From positions 1 through 31,245 of the forward strand of contig CAMOUF010000070.1 in assembly GCA_946626395.1 (NCBI GenBank): a DNA stretch of 31,245 bases. Reading direction: 5' to 3'. The number at the start of each line of letters is the position of its first letter. The stretch's first letter is position 1. This document shows positions 15,782 to 24,426 of this stretch, piece by piece. A model generated the notes under the pieces. The model ran no database searches, was not told the origin of the DNA, and worked only from the letters and a program-made list of their open reading frames with translations. This DNA is from an uncultured Clostridia bacterium (GTDB lineage: Bacteria > Bacillota > Clostridia > Christensenellales > Aristaeellaceae). A program made the translations under genes and the position numbers.

Positions 15782-16273
15782 ATGATGATGTACCGGAAAA
15801 CGACACCCCGGTTTCAGGTGAGCATTGCCGATTTAAAGATGCACCGGAAAATCCTGTTTCTGATCTGCGTGGTGCTTTTGATCCTGTCCATCGGCCTGGG
15901 GGTGCTTTTGGTTCAGAACATGGGGTATCAAAGGAAGGTCGCCATGCAGTTTGAGCAGCGGATGTACAGCGCTTCCGCCGCCGCCATCGACGAGGTGTCC
16001 CGACTGAACAGCATCGTCACCTCCAATTATTCCGCCCGGCTGGCCCGGGTGCGCCAATATGTTTATTATATGGATCAGCTCAACACCATGAGCATTTCCC
16101 TGGCAGGCGGCGAAAGCGGGCGCTTGGTCAGAGCCGATTTTTTCACCACCCTCAATGAAGACCTGGACACCATGGACGATCTATTGGCCCTGTCCACCAC
16201 CTCCACCCTGGATGCCCGCACCAAGCTGCAAAACCATTTGGAGGAGCTCCAGGCATCCCTGCGGCGGCAATGA
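15782..16273 (+). CDS. Single-pass membrane protein with extracytoplasmic coiled coil
   Basis: About 163 residues. A basic cytoplasmic head (about 1-28, containing HRKI) precedes one strong membrane helix (FLICVVLLILSIGLGVLLV) and a helical external segment with regular hydrophobic spacing. The layout recalls the N-terminal part of the germination protein YpeB, but similarity is only general and I do not assign that name. ATGs at 15782, 15785 and 15788 all follow AGAAGG; an upstream ATG at 15725 is in frame but has no ribosome site and lies close to the promoter. It is a monocistronic unit: a terminator lies before its promoter and another after its stop. Confidence 0.65.
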   Translation: MMMYRKTTPRFQVSIADLKMHRKILFLICVVLLILSIGLGVLLVQNMGYQRKVAMQFEQRMYSASAAAIDEVSRLNSIVTSNYSARLARVRQYVYYMDQLNTMSISLAGGESGRLVRADFFTTLNEDLDTMDDLLALSTTSTLDARTKLQNHLEELQASLRRQ

Positions 16274-16283
16274 TCCTTTGAAC

Positions 16284-16338
16284 AAAAAACCCGCTTTCTG
16301 ATTTCCAAATGCTCGAATCAGGAAGCGGGAATTTTTTT
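16284..16338. terminator. Bidirectional intrinsic terminator
   Basis: A 14-base stem (CCCGCTTTCTGATT 16290-16303 with AATCAGGAAGCGGG 16316-16329, one wobble) has a 12-base loop, six As before and seven Ts after. It ends both the membrane-protein gene and the converging 1724-residue gene. Confidence 0.93.
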
Positions 16339-19300
16339 ATTCTTTCACGATCTGCTCTAAAATGGAGGGGTCCTTGATCTTCTGATCCTGGGCCAGGAGC
16401 AGCACCTTGGAAATGATTTCAGCGGTTTTGGGATCGTCGTCGGCAAAGGGCAAAAACAGTTTGCCCCGATGCTGGGAATGAACGGGCAGAATTTGCAGCA
16501 TGGGCCCGCCCTGCTGGTGCGCCACACCGCTGCCCAGGTGCACGGAATAACGGGCCAGCGTTCCCCGGATCAGAGCGTGGCGATTGGCGATTTCCACATT
16601 GGAGAGTTTGAACAGCCGCAGGGTAAAGGCTAAAAGCGCGCCGCGCATTTCCACCGTGGCATGGCTGGCTTCCGGGTCCACGCCGCCCACATAGGCCACG
16701 CTCACCGCCAAATCCACGTCCCGCATGACCTCGGAGAAAATAACCTCCGGCACATGCTTGAGCGGAATTTGCTCACCGGTGCGCCGGTCGCTGAAGGCGA
16801 CCCATTCGATGGCCGGGGCCTCGATATCCGAGGGAGAAAACCAATCCGCCTGGGCGAACATATTGGCCACGATGTTTTCCTGATAATATATCTTTTGCAG
16901 CCCGGCTTCCGGGGCGGCCAGCCACCTGCGCGCTTTCAGGGCCGCCGCGGCTTTCCTGGGCTGCACCTGATATCCGGCATAGCGCTGGGAAACAAGGGCT
17001 TCCTGTTCATCCGCCGTTTTGATATACAGTTCCCGGAAAACCTGCTTGAAGGGCTGGGTGATTTGCCTTTCAAACAGCAGTCTTTGCCAGGCGGGCCACA
17101 CCCCGGCAGTATACAATTGATAAGGATGCGCCAGCGTCAATTCCGCTTTTTCCGCCAGGGGAACCATTTCCCCTTCCAAATCGCAGAATCCGTTGACGGT
17201 AAGCAGGAAAAAGCGGTTTTCGCTCCTGTAAACCAAGGTTTCCATCATGCCCTGGATCACGGGGTTTTCCCGCAGAGCCGTTAATTCCCTGACGGTAAAG
17301 GATACACCCGTTTCCATGGCTTCCTCCAGGAAGCGGCGGGTGCGGCGGAATTGCTCCGTCAATTCTTTCTTGGCTTCGCTGAGGGTCAAGATCGTTTCAT
17401 GCTTTTTCAGCCGCCCGGGTACAGCTTTTAATTCCTTTCCTCCTTTTTCGCAGATCAGCGCGACCCCGGCCTTGGGGTCGGCGGCCAGGCGCACGGAAAT
17501 GTCCTCCACGGCCTTGGGCTGGAATAAAAGCTGCCGGTTCTCTGCCAAGCGGTTTTCCATCCGCAGGGTCAGGCGGGCCACGTCCCGGTCGCCGGTATGC
17601 TGGGCCAGGTTTTCCAGAGCCATTTCGCAGGCCCGCTTTTCACTGGCCGAGCGCTGAGCGCCATACTTACGGCTTTCCTTCAGGAACCGCTGAATGAACA
17701 GGAAGCGCCGCAGCGCGTCCTCTTCTCCTTTTAAGGGAATGAGGGGATAGGCCATCAGCAAATCCTTATTGCGCTTTTCCTGAATCTGCCGTTCCACTTC
17801 AGGAAGGTCCATTCTTCCCAAAGCGGCGTCGGCATATTTCCGGGCGCGGCTGTGCTTGGCCCCGTCGGAAATATATTTGGCGGCGTCATACAGCAGGAAA
17901 AAGCGTTCCTCCCCCAGCGCCCCGTAAGCCGATTGGAACCAGGTTAGGTCAAAGGCCCCGTCGTTCAGCGCCTCAGCGGAGAGTGGCGTATACCGGGCAA
18001 TCACCGCCATGCGGCTTTCGTCCAAATCCGCCTTCATATGGGCGATGAAATAAAACACAGCGGAGACAAAGCCCTCCCAGCCCAGATGCCTGCCGATGAG
18101 CTCCGCCCAAGCGGGATTGTACATGGCGGTTTCAATGAGTCTCTGCTCTTTGATGCCGTATTGCCGAATGACCTTTTGCAGGGTTTCCAAAGAATCCTCC
18201 GGCCCCGGCGCGCTAACCCCCAGCAGATGGGACAGGCTGGCCTTGCGGGACAGCGTTCGCCAGTAATATAATTCTGACCTTTCTAGCTTTTCTTTGCCCA
18301 AAGCCGCCAGGATCACTCCCAGCCATTCCGCCCCGCAAAGATACTGAATGCTGGTAACGGCGTCGGTATAAGGAGTTTCCAGCTCGCCCCGGTTGATTTC
18401 GGCATGGAGAATTAAGGGCAGAATATCGGAATAAACCTGATCGGCAAGGGAAAGCAGGGAAAGCTGCTCCGGCGAAAAGCCATCCTGCCTGCCCAGGAGC
18501 CTTTCCACCGTTTTGCGGGCCGCGTTTCCTTGCATGAAACGGCTGCGGCTTCTGCGCAGGTTCAGCCCCGTTTCCCCCTGGCTGGCACGGTAAAACAGGG
18601 AAAGGCTGGACAGTTCCTCCAACGCCGAACGCATATTGAGGTGTTGGAACAAGTAATAATACACTGTTCGCCTGGTAATCTGGCCCCGCAGGCATGCGGA
18701 GAGATAATCCAATATTCCCGGCCGTATCACCTGGGCCTTGCCCGGAAGCATGGGCGTTACGAGCGCGGGCTCGATGCTGTAACGCTGATGATAAAGCGCG
18801 ATGGCGGCGTGTCCCCCTTTTTGTTCCATCATCACCTTGGAAACATAGGCGCTTTCAAAGCGCTTCTGCATCGCCGCCCGAACGGCGAAGGCTTGATCCT
18901 CCTCCCCTATATCCCGCTGGCAAATGCCCTCCAGCACCATCGACACGGCGGGATGGCTGGCGGCGCAGTGCCAGGCATTGTTCTCCCGGTAAACGATCTG
19001 GCTTTCCGGAGCCGATAAGAACCAATCCGCCACCGCCATGCCGGCCAAATGCATTTCTTCCCTGTTTCCATGCTCCTTGATCAGGAAGCTCAGGACGGAC
19101 AGTATGGCGCTGATATACCGAGGTTCTGTCGCCTGGGAAAACCCTGGGCCAAACAGGAGATCAACGGCTGCATTTCCATTGGCATCGTACTTTGTCGACA
19201 GCGCCAGCACAGCCGCAGGAAGAAGGGCTTTGGGCCCCTCCATGTCCTGATACCATTCCTCCCAAAGGTCAGCGCAGGGAAAGGGCATGTTATTGAGTTC

Positions 19301-21511
19301 ATAGATCTCCGCGCTCCATAGCCGCCCGCTGCCCAGCAGCTCTTCTTCCCGGGTACAGGGGTTCACGCCAATGGAATCGTTTTCGTGCCGAGCAATCCAA
19401 TCAGCAAGGGATTGTAAATCCTCTCGGGCCTGCAGGCAGGAGGCGCAAGCCCTCGTCTTGTCCAGCAAAGGATTGACTCCCTGCTTGAGGATGGCATTCA
19501 GGGATTTCTTTTCCTCCTCCGGGGAGAAAAGCTGCGTATCCGGGAAATAAGCCAGGAAGGCCTCCCGGTACTTGGGCTCCTTCAAAAATGTGATGTCTGG
19601 AATATATTCGTCCGCCTCGGTATAGAGGGCATCGGTGCTCTCCTCCTTCCCGGGAGAAACAGCGGTGACGGCAGTCTGCCACAGCAGCTTTTCCTTTTCA
19701 TCTCCGGGTTCCCGGCAGCTCAGCAGCTCCCGGCAGGAGCCCCATAAAGAAGCACGCTTTTCGTCCCCGGCAATTTTCACGATCAGGTCGTAGGCGGCGC
19801 TGCGCTTTCCCTCGTTCCCGTCCTGCATCAGCCGTTCCACGGAGGCAAACAGGCTGTCATTCATCTGTTGATACAGTAAGCCGATGCACCCGGTGTGAAT
19901 ATCCGCGGCTTTCAGGCGCAGATGGTTTTCGATTGAAGGAATATCCAGCTTGTCCACCGGCAGCGCTTTTGCGATTTCATAGGCTTTTTCCCGGGCGTAC
20001 TGGGATTTATCCGCAAGGCAGTTCATAATGGCCCGGTACTGGCTTTCCCGCTGGGGCTTGGAAAGCAGCGCTTCCATCACATAAATTCGCCTGAACGAAT
20101 CTACGGAAGGAATCAAAAGTATGGCGTCATCCAGATAGGCTTCTTCACCCATGAGCTCCGCCAGATCGCACAGCTTTTCCGCGATATCGCAGCGCTTGAG
20201 GGTGGCTTCATACCAGGGAAATATGCAGGGGGAAAACCGCTTTTCCTTTTCCTTCATGCGGCTGAAATGATTTTTCAAAAGAGCGTAATAATCCCGGCCC
20301 TCCTGGGGAGTATCAAAAAACAGGGAATACCGCCTGCTCTCCCCGCCGCCCCGGGCAAAATCAAACAGATACACCGCCAGGATTTCCTGATCATCGGGAT
20401 ATTTTTTCAAGGCGCATTTGCCCATCCGGTGGGCCAAACGCCAGTTGGAAAGCATAGAAGCAAAGTATCCACAGGTCAGTGTCTGATGGCGGCTGCCGGT
20501 TTCCGCCAGATCTTCCGCGCGCTTTACCGCGTCATACACGTTGATAACGCCCAGCGCCCACAAGGAAATGGTCAGGGCGATGGGGTCTTCCGAATGGGAC
20601 ATGGCTTCCCGGCGCTCCGGCTGCTCCAAAGCGGCGATCAGCAATTCCAGCTCTTTCTTTGTCACCCGCTCCAAATCCGTAGCATCATCGGCCAGGATGC
20701 CCGTCCATACGCCCACGGCCCGCTTCACCGAAGAAAACCGAATCAGGTTGTTATCGTCGATCACATGCAGCAGCCGGAGATAGTTTTCCACCGTGCCTTC
20801 GTCCGCCCGCTCGCAGATGGATTGCCGCAGTCCTTCCTGCAATTGAGCGGCCAGCAGCAGCCGAACCAAATGATCCACCATGCCTGCGTGACGGCTCATC
20901 ATAATCCCCGCGATCATGTCGTGGGTGAGGGTGGGCGCGTCTCCGTCCGTGTTCAGGGCGGCGGAAAGCAATTCTTCCAGCCGAGGATTGCCTCGATTCA
21001 GTTCATAAGCGATCAGCTCCGGACAATAGGACTTATGCTCTTTCAAAAAATCGGCCGCGTCCTCTGGCACCTGGCCGGTCAGCAGGCCGCACAGATCGGC
21101 GTCCACCATGCAATTGGAGAAATGCCACACGATGGAGTTGATTTTCGCGGCATAATCCCCATAGCTGGGGGAACGCAGGGGCCGCCTTGCCCAGCCCATG
21201 GAATAAGGCCATTCCCGGCAGGCGTCCACCGCCCAGAAAAAAGCCTCCTTGAACCGGGGCAGAATGAAAGTGCCAAAGAGCCAGGAGGCTTTTTGCTCAA
21301 AAAAGGTTGAGGGCTTCTCCCCATCCTCCAGGGCTTTTTCAAGAGCCGCAAAGGTTTTGGTGGATTGATAACGCGCTGTGGAGGTAAAAAGCAGCTTGTC
21401 CTCCTCAATCCCTTTCCGCTTCTGGAAGATGCCTTCGGCGTATTCCTTGGCTTTTGGGTGCTGGCAGAAAAACGTGATCAGGTGCAAAAGGGGCGCGTTG
21501 ATTCCTTGCAT
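16337..21511 (-). CDS. Very large DUF5724/DUF4132-type protein (MolR/YehI relative)
   Basis: A 1724-residue soluble protein without signal peptide or membrane helices. The first 1300 or so residues are almost entirely helical, with HEAT/TPR-like character. A DUF4132-like region follows at about 1350-1530 (KAVPGRLKKHE, SEAKKELTEQFRRTRRFLEEAM, LTLAHPYQLY, WQRLLFERQITQPFKQVFRELY). The C-terminus (about 1615-1724: SHATVEMRGALLAFTLRLFKL, then LPFADDDPKTAEIISKVLLLA) matches the end domain of this family. The first open codon is a TTG at 21538, but GGAGAG lies about 9 bases before the ATG at 21511. It follows the 138-residue gene by 46 bases in one operon. E. coli relatives sit with MoxR-type AAA and VWA genes, which are not in this window. 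The function is not established. Confidence 0.8.
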   Translation of the reverse strand: MQGINAPLLHLITFFCQHPKAKEYAEGIFQKRKGIEEDKLLFTSTARYQSTKTFAALEKALEDGEKPSTFFEQKASWLFGTFILPRFKEAFFWAVDACREWPYSMGWARRPLRSPSYGDYAAKINSIVWHFSNCMVDADLCGLLTGQVPEDAADFLKEHKSYCPELIAYELNRGNPRLEELLSAALNTDGDAPTLTHDMIAGIMMSRHAGMVDHLVRLLLAAQLQEGLRQSICERADEGTVENYLRLLHVIDDNNLIRFSSVKRAVGVWTGILADDATDLERVTKKELELLIAALEQPERREAMSHSEDPIALTISLWALGVINVYDAVKRAEDLAETGSRHQTLTCGYFASMLSNWRLAHRMGKCALKKYPDDQEILAVYLFDFARGGGESRRYSLFFDTPQEGRDYYALLKNHFSRMKEKEKRFSPCIFPWYEATLKRCDIAEKLCDLAELMGEEAYLDDAILLIPSVDSFRRIYVMEALLSKPQRESQYRAIMNCLADKSQYAREKAYEIAKALPVDKLDIPSIENHLRLKAADIHTGCIGLLYQQMNDSLFASVERLMQDGNEGKRSAAYDLIVKIAGDEKRASLWGSCRELLSCREPGDEKEKLLWQTAVTAVSPGKEESTDALYTEADEYIPDITFLKEPKYREAFLAYFPDTQLFSPEEEKKSLNAILKQGVNPLLDKTRACASCLQAREDLQSLADWIARHENDSIGVNPCTREEELLGSGRLWSAEIYELNNMPFPCADLWEEWYQDMEGPKALLPAAVLALSTKYDANGNAAVDLLFGPGFSQATEPRYISAILSVLSFLIKEHGNREEMHLAGMAVADWFLSAPESQIVYRENNAWHCAASHPAVSMVLEGICQRDIGEEDQAFAVRAAMQKRFESAYVSKVMMEQKGGHAAIALYHQRYSIEPALVTPMLPGKAQVIRPGILDYLSACLRGQITRRTVYYYLFQHLNMRSALEELSSLSLFYRASQGETGLNLRRSRSRFMQGNAARKTVERLLGRQDGFSPEQLSLLSLADQVYSDILPLILHAEINRGELETPYTDAVTSIQYLCGAEWLGVILAALGKEKLERSELYYWRTLSRKASLSHLLGVSAPGPEDSLETLQKVIRQYGIKEQRLIETAMYNPAWAELIGRHLGWEGFVSAVFYFIAHMKADLDESRMAVIARYTPLSAEALNDGAFDLTWFQSAYGALGEERFFLLYDAAKYISDGAKHSRARKYADAALGRMDLPEVERQIQEKRNKDLLMAYPLIPLKGEEDALRRFLFIQRFLKESRKYGAQRSASEKRACEMALENLAQHTGDRDVARLTLRMENRLAENRQLLFQPKAVEDISVRLAADPKAGVALICEKGGKELKAVPGRLKKHETILTLSEAKKELTEQFRRTRRFLEEAMETGVSFTVRELTALRENPVIQGMMETLVYRSENRFFLLTVNGFCDLEGEMVPLAEKAELTLAHPYQLYTAGVWPAWQRLLFERQITQPFKQVFRELYIKTADEQEALVSQRYAGYQVQPRKAAAALKARRWLAAPEAGLQKIYYQENIVANMFAQADWFSPSDIEAPAIEWVAFSDRRTGEQIPLKHVPEVIFSEVMRDVDLAVSVAYVGGVDPEASHATVEMRGALLAFTLRLFKLSNVEIANRHALIRGTLARYSVHLGSGVAHQQGGPMLQILPVHSQHRGKLFLPFADDDPKTAEIISKVLLLAQDQKIKDPSILEQIVKE

Positions 21512-21557
21512 CGCTTGCTCTCTCCTTTTATCAGCCAAATAACTGTTTCGGGAATCC

Positions 21558-21974
21558 TCATCCCATCCAGCCCGTCAGCATGGTCAGGCGGATAAACGTG
21601 AAGCGGTCGTTTTCCCGAACCGTCAGCGGCGCGTCCAGTTCCCCCAGGGCTTCATCATTCTGGAACACCCGGAACAGTCCGTCCCGATATCCCTGGGCCG
21701 CCGTTTCCCGGGCGGACAAAAGATCCACTTCCTTGCCGTTATAATCAATGCCAAAGGCCAGTTTTCCCACCTGCGCCATAGCGTCCATATCCGCTTCCGT
21801 CATGGGCATAGGTTCCCGCTGCTGAAGGCGGGCCTGATGACGCCTGACGCACTGGGCCACGCAGGCAAAGAGCAATTCTTTTACGGTTTCAGGCTTTCCA
21901 TCAAGCTCCATGGGCTGGGCGGAAATCGCAGCTTTCCTTTTTCCCAAGCCCTGGATATTCACATAAATCCGCAT
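21558..21974 (-). CDS. 138-residue protein, probable elaborated beta-grasp fold
   Basis: I do not recognise a named family. The N-terminus MRIYVNIQGLGKRK and a second strand AAISAQPMEL are followed by a helix (TVKELLFACVAQCVRRHQARL), a polar insertion and a C-terminal block. That block (GLFRVFQNDEALGELDAPL, TVRENDRFTFIRLTMLTG) has the strand order and the END-x-FTFI turn expected for a ubiquitin/MoaD-like beta-grasp protein. It ends in TGWMG, not the double glycine of MoaD or ThiS. It has no signal peptide. GGAG lies about 8 bases before the ATG at 21974, and a consensus promoter precedes it. It is the first gene of an operon with the DUF4132-type giant, so partnership is likely. The fold is inference by eye only. 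Confidence 0.7.
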   Translation of the reverse strand: MRIYVNIQGLGKRKAAISAQPMELDGKPETVKELLFACVAQCVRRHQARLQQREPMPMTEADMDAMAQVGKLAFGIDYNGKEVDLLSARETAAQGYRDGLFRVFQNDEALGELDAPLTVRENDRFTFIRLTMLTGWMG

Positions 21975-22005
21975 TGCTTTTCTCCGTTTGCATTTATTCT
22001 ATTTC

Positions 22006-22034
22006 ATTATACAAAAGATTCCACACAATCACAA
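22006..22034 (-). promoter_or_regulatory. Strong sigma-A promoter of the 138-residue / DUF4132 operon
   Basis: Minus strand TTGTGA, a 17-base spacer and a perfect TATAAT, 31 bases upstream of the start codon at 21974. Confidence 0.8.
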
Positions 22035-22063
22035 GACTGGTCATGGGATTTTTACAATTCAAT

Positions 22064-22096
22064 CAAAAAAGAACGCCGACGAATGCCGACGTTCTG
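22064..22096 (-). terminator. Intrinsic terminator of the binding-protein gene
   Basis: An 11-base stem with two mismatches (AGAACGCCGAC 22070-22080 with GCCGACGTTCT 22085-22095), a GAAT loop, and six Ts on the minus strand (22065-22070). GCCGACG is also a direct repeat within it. Confidence 0.75.
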
Positions 22097-22114
22097 AAAT
22101 AAAGCAAAGGAGCA

Positions 22115-22903
22115 TTATTGGGGGTTGGTCAAGTCCGCGCCGAAATATTTGATGGACAGCGCTGCCAGAGTGCCGTCCTCCCGGGCCTGCCGGAGAATTT
22201 CATTGATAGCTTCCACCAGGCTGGCGGTGTCGTCCGCCTTGCGCACGGGATAGCACACCGGGTCGCCGGGCACGGTCAGCACCACCTGGATGGGGGCTTC
22301 GGGATGCTCGCTCATATAATCATCCACGCTGCCTTTGGCGTTGATGGTGGCGTCCACACGGCCCTGGGCCACCATGGACATGGTTTCGCCCAGCGTGTCC
22401 ACATACACGACAGAAGCTCCGTACTGCTCCGCCCGGAGGGCATAGGTGGAATTGGGAGAATTGGAGGTGGTGCGGCCCTTCAAATCCTCAAAGGTCTTGA
22501 TGGCTTCATTGCCTGCTTTCACCGCCAGCACGATTTCCGTGTACACATAAGGATCAGAGAAGGAATATTTTTCAGCCCGCTCCTCCGTGTAGTCCACACC
22601 GTTGCAGGCGATATCGAAACGGCCCGTGTCCACTCCCGCCAGGATGGATGCCCAGTCGGTTTCCATGTACTGGGGCTCCACGCCCAGGCCCTTGGCGATC
22701 AGCGCCCCGATTTCAATATCAAAGCCGGTGAGCACATCGTTTTCATCGTGATAAGTCCAGGGGCTCCAATTGCCTTCGGTGGCGATGATCAGGGTGCCCC
22801 GTTCCCGAATGCGGGCCAGCAGATCCTTTTCCCCTTCCGCGCAGGCAAATGAAAAAGAACACAGCAGCATCAGGGCGGTCAGCAAAGAAAACACTTTTTT
22901 CAT
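22115..22903 (-). CDS. Orphan ABC substrate-binding protein, polar amino acid type (SBP family 3)
   Basis: A 262-residue exported binding protein of the glutamine/histidine-binding family. A signal sequence of about 21 residues precedes the mature part, which begins LLARIRERGTLIIATEGNWSPW, the usual family start. It continues with GFDIEIGALIAKGLGV, DWASILAGVDTGRFDIACNGVDYTEERAEKYSFSDPY and a hinge region TFEDLKGRT. The ligand arginine/aspartate sites cannot be assigned with certainty. No permease or ATPase gene lies beside it, so it must share a transporter elsewhere or act as a sensor. The signal has a cysteine (FSFAC) but a poor lipobox. AAGGAGG lies before the ATG, and it has its own promoter and terminator. 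Confidence 0.9.
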   Translation of the reverse strand: MKKVFSLLTALMLLCSFSFACAEGEKDLLARIRERGTLIIATEGNWSPWTYHDENDVLTGFDIEIGALIAKGLGVEPQYMETDWASILAGVDTGRFDIACNGVDYTEERAEKYSFSDPYVYTEIVLAVKAGNEAIKTFEDLKGRTTSNSPNSTYALRAEQYGASVVYVDTLGETMSMVAQGRVDATINAKGSVDDYMSEHPEAPIQVVLTVPGDPVCYPVRKADDTASLVEAINEILRQAREDGTLAALSIKYFGADLTNPQ

Positions 22904-22957
22904 CGTACAGCTTTCCTCCTTGCAATCATTTGATCCATTTTTAACATGGATGGTGGT

Positions 22958-22986
22958 ATCTTATCATGTTTTCTCCATTCAGTCAA
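22958..22986 (-). promoter_or_regulatory. Sigma-A promoter of the orphan binding-protein gene
   Basis: Minus strand TTGACT, a 17-base spacer and TAAGAT, 55 bases upstream of the start. A small hairpin (ATCCAT with ATGGAT) lies in the leader. Confidence 0.7.
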
Positions 22987-23039
22987 TCGCTTCATTCCAA
23001 TATATTTTCCATTATCATCCATTGAAAAATATTTCACTC

Positions 23040-23069
23040 TTGACTTACGGGGGTGTTTCCGTTTATCAT
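23040..23069 (+). promoter_or_regulatory. Sigma-A promoter of the DUF362 gene
   Basis: TTGACT (23040-23045), an 18-base spacer and TATCAT (23064-23069), 49 bases before the ATG at 23119. It is divergent from the binding-protein promoter, with 53 bases between the -35 hexamers. Confidence 0.7.
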
Positions 23070-23118
23070 GTAGATAAGCAATGTATGTGTATTTCTTCCA
23101 TGTTAAAGGAGGCGCTTT

Positions 23119-24246
23119 ATGAGCAAAGCCAAGGTTTATTTTACGGATTTCCGCACCCGCATCGGCGTGAGCCTGCCAGCCAAGCTGCAGCGGCTGATCA
23201 GGCAGGCGGGAATTGGAGACATTGATTTTGACGGAAAATTTGTCGCCATCAAAATGCATTTCGGGGAGCTGGGCAACCTGGCCTTCCTGCGGCCCAATTA
23301 TGCCAAGGCGGTGGCCGACGTGATCCGGGAAAAAGGCGGCAAGCCCTTCCTGACGGACTGCAACACTCTTTACCCCGGCAGCCGGAAAAACGCGCTGGAT
23401 CATTTGACCAACGCGGAAATGAACGGCTTTAACACCGTCACCACCGGCTGCCATGTGATCATCGCCGACGGCCTGCGGGGCACGGACGACATCGAGGTGC
23501 CGGTGCACAACGGCGAATACTGCAAAACCGCCCTGATCGGCCGGGCGCTGATGGACGCGGATATCCTGATTTCCCTGACCCATTTTAAGGGCCACGAAAT
23601 GGCGGGCTTTGGCGGGGCCATCAAGAACATCGGCATGGGCGGCGGCAGCCGGGCGGGCAAAATGCTCCAGCACAACGACGGCACCCCGGAAGTGGATCAG
23701 GACGCCTGCCGGGGCTGCGGGCGCTGCGCCAAGGAATGCGGCAGCGACGCCATTTCCTACGGCGCGGATCACAAGGCGTTCATTAACCCCGCGATCTGCA
23801 AGGGCTGCGGACGCTGCATCGGCGCTTGCGCCTTTGACGCCATCAGCAACGTGAACGACAGCGCCGGAGACATGCTTTGCCGGAAAATGGCGGAATACAC
23901 CCAGGCCATTTGCTATGGCCGTCCCTGCTTCCATATCAGCCTGATCACCGACGTGTCCCCCAACTGCGACTGCCACGATGAAAACGACGCGCCCATCCTG
24001 CCGGATATCGGTATGCTGGCGTCCTTTGACCCGGTGGCCCTGGATCAGGCCTGCGTGGATCTGTGCCAGAAAGCGGAGCCCATCCGCAACAGCCAATTGG
24101 GGGATAACCTGGCCAAGCCCGGCTGGCAGCGCCACCATGACCATTTCACCGACAGCAACCCCAACGTGCACTGGAAAGAAACCCTGGCACATGCCGAACG
24201 CATCGGCCTGGGCACCCGGGAATATGATTTGATCACGGTGAAATAA
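23119..24246 (+). CDS. DUF362 protein with two 4Fe-4S clusters
   Basis: A 375-residue cytoplasmic iron-sulfur protein. The DUF362 domain surrounds a bacterial ferredoxin insert: segments VAIKMHFGELGN, GKPFLTDCNTLYPG and ISLTHFKGHEMAGFGGAIKNIGMG are family hallmarks. The ferredoxin part has two complete cluster motifs, C197-C200-C203-C207 and C227-C230-C233-C237. A C-terminal DUF362 portion follows (DIGMLASFDPVALDQACVDLC). DUF362 proteins are widespread in anaerobes and presumed to be electron-transfer enzymes, but no reaction is established for this subtype. AAAGGAGG lies about 7 bases before the ATG. It stands alone behind its own promoter; the next gene is 180 bases on. Confidence 0.92.
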   Translation: MSKAKVYFTDFRTRIGVSLPAKLQRLIRQAGIGDIDFDGKFVAIKMHFGELGNLAFLRPNYAKAVADVIREKGGKPFLTDCNTLYPGSRKNALDHLTNAEMNGFNTVTTGCHVIIADGLRGTDDIEVPVHNGEYCKTALIGRALMDADILISLTHFKGHEMAGFGGAIKNIGMGGGSRAGKMLQHNDGTPEVDQDACRGCGRCAKECGSDAISYGADHKAFINPAICKGCGRCIGACAFDAISNVNDSAGDMLCRKMAEYTQAICYGRPCFHISLITDVSPNCDCHDENDAPILPDIGMLASFDPVALDQACVDLCQKAEPIRNSQLGDNLAKPGWQRHHDHFTDSNPNVHWKETLAHAERIGLGTREYDLITVK

Positions 24247-24272
24247 GCACGCCTGCGGGTTCCTTTCAACCA

Positions 24273-24365
24273 AGTTCTAAGTTCCAAGTTACAAGCGGAT
24301 TCAGTTCAGCGCAATCGTTTCGCTGTTCGTGAAAATCTTTTTCGCTTAGAACTTGGAACTCTTTT
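24273..24365. repeat. Heptad-type inverted repeat, copy C (also a possible terminator)
   Basis: Three 7-base units of the AGTTCCA type (24273-24293) pair with a facing arm: AGTTCCAAGTT (24280-24290) is a perfect inverted repeat of AACTTGGAACT (24350-24360), extended inward by AAGCG/CGCTT. A nested CAGCG/CGCTG hairpin (24307-24311, 24321-24325) lies in the loop. A CTTTTTG run follows the right arm, so it may end transcription of the DUF362 gene. Its period is shared with copies A and B but its sequence is not. Confidence 0.65.
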
Positions 24366-24426
24366 TGTGTTCTGTTCGTTTTTGCGCCTGCATATGCTGA
24401 AACAAAAAGCGCAAGGAGGCACTGAA

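Noticed and set aside
22900..24273. Open frame of 457 codons on the minus strand
   Set aside because: Opposite the DUF362 gene with its two perfect ferredoxin motifs, and it crosses the divergent promoter region.
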